Origin: Nitrospina sp.
Lineage (GTDB): Bacteria; Nitrospinota; Nitrospinia; Nitrospinales; VA-1
Length of the DNA stretch: 56,914 bases
Direction: 5' to 3'
Assembly: GCA_002705185.1 (NCBI GenBank)
Contig: PAJA01000047.1
Location: 12,860-69,773, forward strand
Positions 51,786 to 56,914 of this stretch are shown here, in pieces. A program made the position numbers and the translations under genes. The notes under the pieces are model-generated. The model searched no databases. It was not told the DNA's origin and saw nothing but the letters and a program-made list of their open reading frames with translations. The number at the start of each line of letters is the position of its first letter. The stretch's first letter is position 1.

Positions 51786-52631
51786 GTGCTGAAAAATAAA
51801 AAACTTGGGTTCATCGGGGGCGGCAATATGGCGGAGGCTCTGATCAAGGGGCTTGTTTCTACATCTTTTTTTGATTCAAAAAATATTTTTGTTTCAGAAC
51901 CTTCAAAATCTAAATGTAGTACTTTACAGAAAAAATATAAAATTAAGATCATTGGGGATAACCGTGAGCTAGGAAAAAAATGCGATATCATCATGCTCGC
52001 TGTGAAGCCTCAGATTTTGAAAGAGGTTCTATGCGACATTCGTTCGGTAGTGGGAAGTGATAAGCTGGTGATATCAGTTGCTGCGGGAGTTCCAATTTTC
52101 ATTATCGATAGCGTTTTGCGGGGTGAAAGTAAGAAGAAATTTAGTGTGGTGCGAACTATGCCCAATACTCCGTCACTGGTTCAGGAGGGAGTGACAGCTA
52201 TTTCTGCCGGAAAATACGTAAGTAAAGCCGATTTAAAAATTGCTCACCAGATTTTTGAAGCAGTTGGCCTGACTGTTAATGTGGAAGAAAAACAACTGGA
52301 CGCTGTGACTGGTTTAAGTGGTAGCGGCCCAGCTTATATCTTTATGCTGATTGAATCGCTCTCCGATGCGGGGGTCAAAATGGGACTATCTCGTGAAGTA
52401 GCAAATACTTTAACGATTCAAACCGTGTTGGGCTCCGCTAAACTGGCGCGAGAAAGTGGCAAACATCCTGGCGAACTGAAAGATATGGTCACCTCACCGG
52501 CTGGTACCACCATAACCGGGCTTCATGCCTTGGAAGAGGGAGGGCTGCGCACAACTCTCATGAATGCTGTAGAAGATGCTACCTTGCGTTCACGTGATTT
52601 AGGTGAAATTGCCCTCAACGAGATTGACTAG
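51786..52631 (+). CDS. proC: Pyrroline-5-carboxylate reductase ProC
   Basis: Last enzyme of proline synthesis, reducing pyrroline-5-carboxylate with NAD(P)H. The 281-residue protein has the dinucleotide motif GFIGGGNMAEALIKGL, MLAVKPQILKEVL, RTMPNTPSLVQEG, and the signature GLSGSGPAYIFMLIESLSDAG. The C-terminal block SPAGTTITGLHALEEGGLR is characteristic. The start is a GTG with GGGAG about ten bases upstream. It lies downstream of yggS (107 bp), as in many genomes. Confidence 0.97.
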   Translation: MLKNKKLGFIGGGNMAEALIKGLVSTSFFDSKNIFVSEPSKSKCSTLQKKYKIKIIGDNRELGKKCDIIMLAVKPQILKEVLCDIRSVVGSDKLVISVAAGVPIFIIDSVLRGESKKKFSVVRTMPNTPSLVQEGVTAISAGKYVSKADLKIAHQIFEAVGLTVNVEEKQLDAVTGLSGSGPAYIFMLIESLSDAGVKMGLSREVANTLTIQTVLGSAKLARESGKHPGELKDMVTSPAGTTITGLHALEEGGLRTTLMNAVEDATLRSRDLGEIALNEID

Positions 52632-52700
52632 TAAAAGTATGGAACGAGTAAAAATTAAGTCGCTTGGGATTAGTTACTAATGAGTTCACTATATTATTAT

Positions 52701-52934
52701 TCACTTACATTTGAATTTTTTGTATTCGCCCCAAATGGTAATAACAAATCCCAGTATGAGAATCCAGGTAGGGTGTAGAACATGTTCTGGCTTATTGAAG
52801 AAGAGGATGAGCATCAGTGCAACGCCCGACATGCAGACGGCCAAGCCTAGGAATACAGCGTTCAAACCTTTTTCAAACCCGTCCGGGTCTTTCAATTTCC
52901 TTCTTATCTCAGGCCTTAACTCATATTTAAACAT
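52701..52934 (-). CDS. Small membrane protein of unknown function, coupled to larE
   Basis: A 77-residue protein not assigned to a named family. Two membrane helices are visible: NAVFLGLAVCMSGVALMLIL and HPTWILILGFVITIWGEY (the latter near the C terminus), after a charged N terminus with FKYELRPEIRRKLKDPDGFEK. The ATG at 52934 lies inside the last codons of larE, so the two genes overlap by 8 bp and are probably co-translated. It may be a membrane partner or an unrelated neighbour. Confidence 0.65.
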   Translation of the reverse strand: MFKYELRPEIRRKLKDPDGFEKGLNAVFLGLAVCMSGVALMLILFFNKPEHVLHPTWILILGFVITIWGEYKKFKCK

Positions 52935-53754
52935 GATCTTTGTGCTCAAATAAATACTTATTTAAACTCCCCATCCTATAGCCTTCTGGGTCTAACAGCA
53001 CACTACTGAAACCCAAAACCAGTAATTTTTCCTGAACTGATTTCCGAATAGATTCGTCACTTTGGTATCGAGGTATTTCATTTTTATCTAGTTCAATACA
53101 AGCCTCAGTGCCAAGGTGTCTCACACGGACTTGCTTAAACCCTAAAGAAAGCAGAAAATCTTCTGCCTTTTCGACTCTGGTAAGCTTTTCTGGTGTAACC
53201 GGCTGACCATAGGGAATCCGAGATGAGAGGCAGGCCATTGCTGGTTTGTTCCAGATAGAGAGTCCCATTATTTGAGATAAGCTCCTGACATCTTTTTTGT
53301 TAAAATCTGCCTCCACCAGTGGACTACGTATTCCTTGTTCACGCGCGGATTCAAGCCCGGGTCGGTAATCACCTAAGTCATCAGTATTGATACCATTTAA
53401 AATATGCGAAATCTTTTCTCGTTTGGAAATTTTTTTGAGGTTGGAATAAAGCTCGGTTTTGCAATGGTAGCAACGATTGGCTGGATTGGCCTGATATTCA
53501 GGGTTGGACATTTCATCTGTTTTGATAATTAGATGCTTTGAACCAATTTCTTTCGCTAATTGTCGGGAGGCTTGCATTTCACGATTTGGCATGCTGGCAG
53601 ATTGTGCTGTGACTCCCAATACTTTTTCACCGAGAACCTCATGAGCAAGAGCGAGAACTAGAGTGCTGTCTACTCCACCAGAAAATGCAACTAAAGCACT
53701 ATCCATTCTTAGGATCAACGACTTAATTTTTTTTGTTTTTTGTTCAAGTGTCAT
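52927..53754 (-). CDS. larE: LarE-type pyridinium-3,5-bisthiocarboxylate mononucleotide sulfur transferase
   Basis: ATP-dependent enzyme that donates sulfur in assembly of the nickel-pincer nucleotide cofactor. The 275-residue protein has the PP-loop FSGGVDSTLVLAL (25-30), RCYHCK with Cys95 and Cys98, NGINTDDLGDYRPGL, and PAMACLSSRIPYG with Cys175. The last Cys corresponds to the sacrificial or cluster-ligating residue in known LarE enzymes. The three-cysteine set suggests a [4Fe-4S]-using variant. LarB and LarC are not in the window. It overlaps a small membrane protein gene by 8 bp. Confidence 0.93.
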   Translation of the reverse strand: MTLEQKTKKIKSLILRMDSALVAFSGGVDSTLVLALAHEVLGEKVLGVTAQSASMPNREMQASRQLAKEIGSKHLIIKTDEMSNPEYQANPANRCYHCKTELYSNLKKISKREKISHILNGINTDDLGDYRPGLESAREQGIRSPLVEADFNKKDVRSLSQIMGLSIWNKPAMACLSSRIPYGQPVTPEKLTRVEKAEDFLLSLGFKQVRVRHLGTEACIELDKNEIPRYQSDESIRKSVQEKLLVLGFSSVLLDPEGYRMGSLNKYLFEHKDHV

Positions 53755-54092
53755 AAGGTATTTTAAAAATTGATTTTGGTTAAGAGTACCACAAAGGAGA
53801 GTGCAAAAAAAACTGGGTACAGGGTTTCCTGTTGTCAGAAAACCGAGAAGCAGTTGTTGTATTTGGAAAGATAAAAAGAAACTTTGTTTCTTTCCATATT
53901 AATTAGTTTATAAGCATATTCAGGAAGAACCTTTTTGGGGACTAGCTTTGCTCTGAATTTGTCTTTATAGTTTGGATTAAATAATTTGACTTGGTGATTT
54001 TTCAAAAGCCAATAAAAACAAGGGGCTTGGGATAAGTTTTCTGAGGTTTTGTCCTTGTGCGCTAAACAAAATTTACAAGAAAAATTTCGCCC
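53755..54092. other. Non-coding gap between larE and aspS
   Basis: No gene, RNA gene or convincing terminator is seen in this 338-base AT-rich stretch. It is expected to contain the larE promoter and the aspS 3' end. Confidence 0.5.
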
Positions 54093-55868
54093 TCAGGATA
54101 AATCGGCTTTGAGTTTCAGTTCGCGTAGTTGCTTTGGTTCAACTTCTGATGGAGCCTGAGTCATAAGGCAGGTAGCTTTCTGCGTTTTTGGGAAAGCGAT
54201 TACATCCCTGATCGACTTTGCGCCGGAAAGTAACATGGTGACTCGGTCAAGTCCCATTGCAATACCGCAATGCGGTGGAGCACCATATTGTAAAGCGTCC
54301 AACAGGAAGCCGAATTTTGTTTCTGCTTCTTCGGGCCTAATGTCGAGGAGTTTGAACATTTTCTCTTGTATTTCTTTCTGATGAATACGGATACTACCAC
54401 CACCGATCTCGTTGCCATTTAATACTAGGTCATAAGCACGCGCCTTGATTGAGCCCGGGTCGCTATCGAATTTTTCAAGATCTTCTTCACGCGGAGCGGT
54501 GAAAGGATGGTGCATGGCGGTATATCTTTTTTCTGTTTCATCATATTCGACCAAAGGAAACTCGGTGACCCAGGTAAAGATATTCTTTGATTCATCGATC
54601 AAGTTCAATTGCTTACCTAAAGCTAAACGAAGGTGGGCGAGAGCATCGGCAACAATTTTAGGTGTGTCTGCAATGAAAACCACTGTATCTCCAGGTTCAC
54701 TACCCAAGGCTTTTAACATTTCTTTGAGCATTTCCTGTTCAAAGAACTTTATGATAGGTGATTGTAATTCGTTTTCCTGGACCTTGATCCAGGCCATTCC
54801 TTTAGCTCCGTATGTTTTGGCAATTTCTGTTAAATCGTCAAGCCCTTTACGAGATAGAATTTCGGTGCTGTTTTTTACATTTAGAGCGCGAACCTGTCCG
54901 CCTGATTCCAGTACTTGGGCAAAAACTTTAAACGAGGTACCAAGTACAATTTTCCCCAGATCAACGATTTCCATGCCGAATCGCATATCCGGTTTATCTG
55001 TTCCGAATCGGTCGATAGAATCCTGATATTTCAGGACCGGGAATGGAGTATCAATTTTAATACCGAGGACTTCTTGATAAATTCCGGCCATCATCTCTTC
55101 TATCATTTGGAACATGAGCTTTTCATTACCGAAAGCCATTTCGATATCGATCTGTGTGAATTCGGGTTGTCTATCAAAACGTAAGTCTTCATCTCGGAAG
55201 CATTTAACGATTTGGAAATAACGGTCCATGCCTGCGACCATAAGAATTTGTTTGAATAACTGAGGTGACTGGGGAAGAGCATAAAACTTTTGCGAATTGA
55301 GGCGACTTGGCACTAGATAATCGCGCGCTCCTTCCGGTGTGCTTTTAGTTAGCATGGGGGTTTCTACTTCCATGAATCCATTTCGGTGTAATTCGTTTCT
55401 TGCTACTCGGGTTATGTCGTACCGCATTTTTAAGTTGCGCTGCAATTCTGGTCCGCGAAGATCGAGAAATCGATATTTTAAGCGCAAGGCTTCCGAAGTG
55501 TCCTGTGGATCCCAGGGTGAAATAGGAGGAGTTTCGGATGGATTCAGAATATTTAAAACATCAACATAAACCTCGATCTTGCCGGTTTTTAGTTTTGGGT
55601 TCACCATATCATCCGGACGAGCACGGACATCACCAGTGATACCGATGACATAATTGCCTCTAATCGATTGAGCGTGTTCGTGAGCCAGTTGGTCTATTTG
55701 GGGGTTCAGCACCACTTGCGTCATACCATATTTGTCCCATAGGTCGACAAATATAAGCCCTCCGTGATCGCGCCTAGTATGTACCCATCCGCATAGAGTT
55801 ACTGTTTCGCCGATATGCTTATCCGACAATGTCCCGCAGTCATGCGTTCTTTGAAGTTCGTTGCCCAT
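54093..55868 (-). CDS. aspS: Aspartyl-tRNA synthetase
   Basis: Class II synthetase that charges tRNA-Asp. The 591-residue bacterial type has the N-terminal OB-fold anticodon domain (GWVHTRRDHGGLIFVDLWD), a catalytic core with motif 2 CFRDEDLRFDRQPEFTQID, the bacterial GAD insertion domain (about 290-420), and motif 3 GIAMGLDRVTMLLSG. The typical family length and full motif set support a functional enzyme. Discriminating and non-discriminating types cannot be told apart by eye. It is a single gene on the minus strand, upstream of larE with a 338-bp gap. Confidence 0.97.
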   Translation of the reverse strand: MGNELQRTHDCGTLSDKHIGETVTLCGWVHTRRDHGGLIFVDLWDKYGMTQVVLNPQIDQLAHEHAQSIRGNYVIGITGDVRARPDDMVNPKLKTGKIEVYVDVLNILNPSETPPISPWDPQDTSEALRLKYRFLDLRGPELQRNLKMRYDITRVARNELHRNGFMEVETPMLTKSTPEGARDYLVPSRLNSQKFYALPQSPQLFKQILMVAGMDRYFQIVKCFRDEDLRFDRQPEFTQIDIEMAFGNEKLMFQMIEEMMAGIYQEVLGIKIDTPFPVLKYQDSIDRFGTDKPDMRFGMEIVDLGKIVLGTSFKVFAQVLESGGQVRALNVKNSTEILSRKGLDDLTEIAKTYGAKGMAWIKVQENELQSPIIKFFEQEMLKEMLKALGSEPGDTVVFIADTPKIVADALAHLRLALGKQLNLIDESKNIFTWVTEFPLVEYDETEKRYTAMHHPFTAPREEDLEKFDSDPGSIKARAYDLVLNGNEIGGGSIRIHQKEIQEKMFKLLDIRPEEAETKFGFLLDALQYGAPPHCGIAMGLDRVTMLLSGAKSIRDVIAFPKTQKATCLMTQAPSEVEPKQLRELKLKADLS

Positions 55869-56100
55869 ATAATTATCGTTAGGTTCTGAATCCGTGATGT
55901 TTGATCGGATTGAAAATATGTATGCCTAAAAAAGTCTCTCGACATGGGGGTTGCGTAAAATCAACTTGTGATTGAAATTTTTATCTATTTTAAAAATTCT
56001 CTTGCCAAGTTGTCCCAAGTTAAGGAACCAAAGTTGAACAAGGTACTGAAAACAAGGCAGACTTGCAAGTGTTAATCTGGCGAGAGGGTAGGGTGCAATA

Positions 56101-56914
56101 TTAAGACTCTTCCTTAACCTCCTCGCTCTCTTCGCTAATGAGGGCCTCCTGCCCTGCTTCTGCAAGTGCACTTGCTTTTTGTTCAGCTTCTATTTTAGCT
56201 AACTCCTGTTCCTTCAGTTTTTTATGAAGCTGGTACTCGACAACCATTTGCGGCTTAATTTTGATTGCCAGAGGGATATTGACTGTGCTGCAGGAGCGCA
56301 TACAGACTCCGCAGCCGGTGCAGATATTCTTATCTATGATGGGCTTGTCATTTATTTGGGTGATTGCTCCAGGAACAGGACAGTCGATCACACATTGCTG
56401 ACAAAATGTGTCGCCGTAGGCTTGACATTTTTTCTTATCCAAAATTGCGTAACCCATATTTACATCCGTCAGGTCTTGAACCGGGAGCAGGGCTTTATCC
56501 GGGCAGGCTGAAATGCATGGTAAGTCGGTGCACATGACACAGGGGTTACGCATGGGATCAATATATGGTGTGTTGTAAACTAGAAATCCCATTTTTTTAG
56601 GTGCACGTACGATGGCATCCTTCGGGCAGGCGTGTATACACTCGTCACAACGAGAACATGATTGCAAAAATTGTTTCTCTGAAATTGCGCCCGGTGGTCT
56701 TAATAGAGGAACTCGTTTCGTGATTTTATCGACCGCTTTGTTGACGTTGTCGATTTTGTTTTGGACGTTTTGGACAACAGGCTTGGCAAAAAAATGGGCG
56801 CCCTGACGCAATAAATTACGTCGGTCATATTCTTTGTCTTCTACCTCTTCAACCTCAAAAATATTATGACCTGAAGTTGCTTCGGGAGAATCCGGCTCTT
56901 CTAATTGTTCTGGA
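56101..56914 (-). CDS. Ferredoxin-type protein with four [4Fe-4S] clusters, NapG/MauM-like, 5' end off right edge
   Basis: An iron-sulfur electron-transfer protein. The reverse-strand frame is open to the window edge. The visible part is about 271 residues, and a TTG at 56811 is not needed as start. It begins with an acidic stretch (EVEEVEDKEYD), then RRNLLRQGAHFFAKPVV, a twin-arginine-like start without an obvious hydrophobic core. Cysteine clusters follow: CSRCDECIHACP, CVMCTDLPCISACP, CQAYGDTFCQQCVIDCP and CTGCGVCMRSC, the NapG/MauM arrangement. The C terminus is a charged coiled-coil rich in Glu/Ala. Which oxidoreductase it serves is unknown. Confidence 0.82.
   Translation of the reverse strand, partial: PEQLEEPDSPEATSGHNIFEVEEVEDKEYDRRNLLRQGAHFFAKPVVQNVQNKIDNVNKAVDKITKRVPLLRPPGAISEKQFLQSCSRCDECIHACPKDAIVRAPKKMGFLVYNTPYIDPMRNPCVMCTDLPCISACPDKALLPVQDLTDVNMGYAILDKKKCQAYGDTFCQQCVIDCPVPGAITQINDKPIIDKNICTGCGVCMRSCSTVNIPLAIKIKPQMVVEYQLHKKLKEQELAKIEAEQKASALAEAGQEALISEESEEVKEES

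Overview
The window is a dense stretch of chromosome from a Gram-negative, moderately AT-rich bacterium (AT-richness judged by eye). The envelope is diderm: it has a DNPR-type (meso-diaminopimelate) MurE, secreted and lipoprotein products, and a System I cytochrome c maturation locus. Gene content (cysteine-type CcmE with a cysteine-rich CcmH, a NapG-like iron-sulfur protein, LarE, QueF, CIRCE-controlled groESL) would suit a deep-branching phylum such as Nitrospinota or the former Deltaproteobacteria. That placement is an inference and was not tested. No tRNA, rRNA, CRISPR array, insertion sequence, prophage or integrase is visible.

Layout. 1-2767: macromolecular-synthesis operon on the minus strand, yqeY-dnaG-rpoD (rpoD runs off the left edge), driven by a near-consensus promoter. 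3053-6737: a NamZ/DUF1343 muramidase-like gene, then groES-groEL with a CIRCE operator. 6775-12746: mixed small genes: queF, a YkgJ-type cysteine-cluster protein, a DUF1566 protein, an HNH nuclease, a PIN-like/DegT aminotransferase fusion, a cytoplasmic parvulin, a HAD phosphatase and a secreted DUF547 protein. 12843-30856: a complete division and cell wall (dcw) cluster on the minus strand, transcribed mraZ-rsmH-ftsL-ftsI-murE-murF-mraY-murD-ftsW-murG-murC-murB-ddl-ftsQ-ftsA-ftsZ. It starts at a TTGACA promoter with a three-repeat MraZ-type operator just downstream. 31162-37968: a divergent ccm operon (ccmE-F-H-I-like-A-B-D-C-tlpA, then a SnoaL-like gene). It includes a 47-codon ccmD-like gene and a CcmE with Cys in place of the usual heme-binding His. 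37985-56914: scattered genes: orphan oppD/oppF ATPases, a six-cysteine secreted protein, exonuclease III, a PreP-like M16 protease, a periplasmic single-cysteine Tpx, mutS2, a lipoprotein alpha/beta hydrolase, a SprT-like metalloprotein, yggS-proC, larE with a small membrane protein gene, aspS, and an iron-sulfur protein running off the right edge.

How it fits together. Most of the window is housekeeping: peptidoglycan precursor synthesis and septation, periplasmic cytochrome c assembly, replication priming and chaperones. The most unusual points are (1) a degenerate PIN-like domain fused to a sugar aminotransferase with no glycan genes nearby, (2) a ccm locus combining CXXXY-type CcmE with an atypical Cys-rich CcmH and a TlpA-like thioredoxin, (3) a Tpx lacking its resolving cysteine, and (4) several promoter-embedded palindromes. 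No clearly new multi-gene system was found. The PIN-DegT fusion is the best candidate for undescribed biology.
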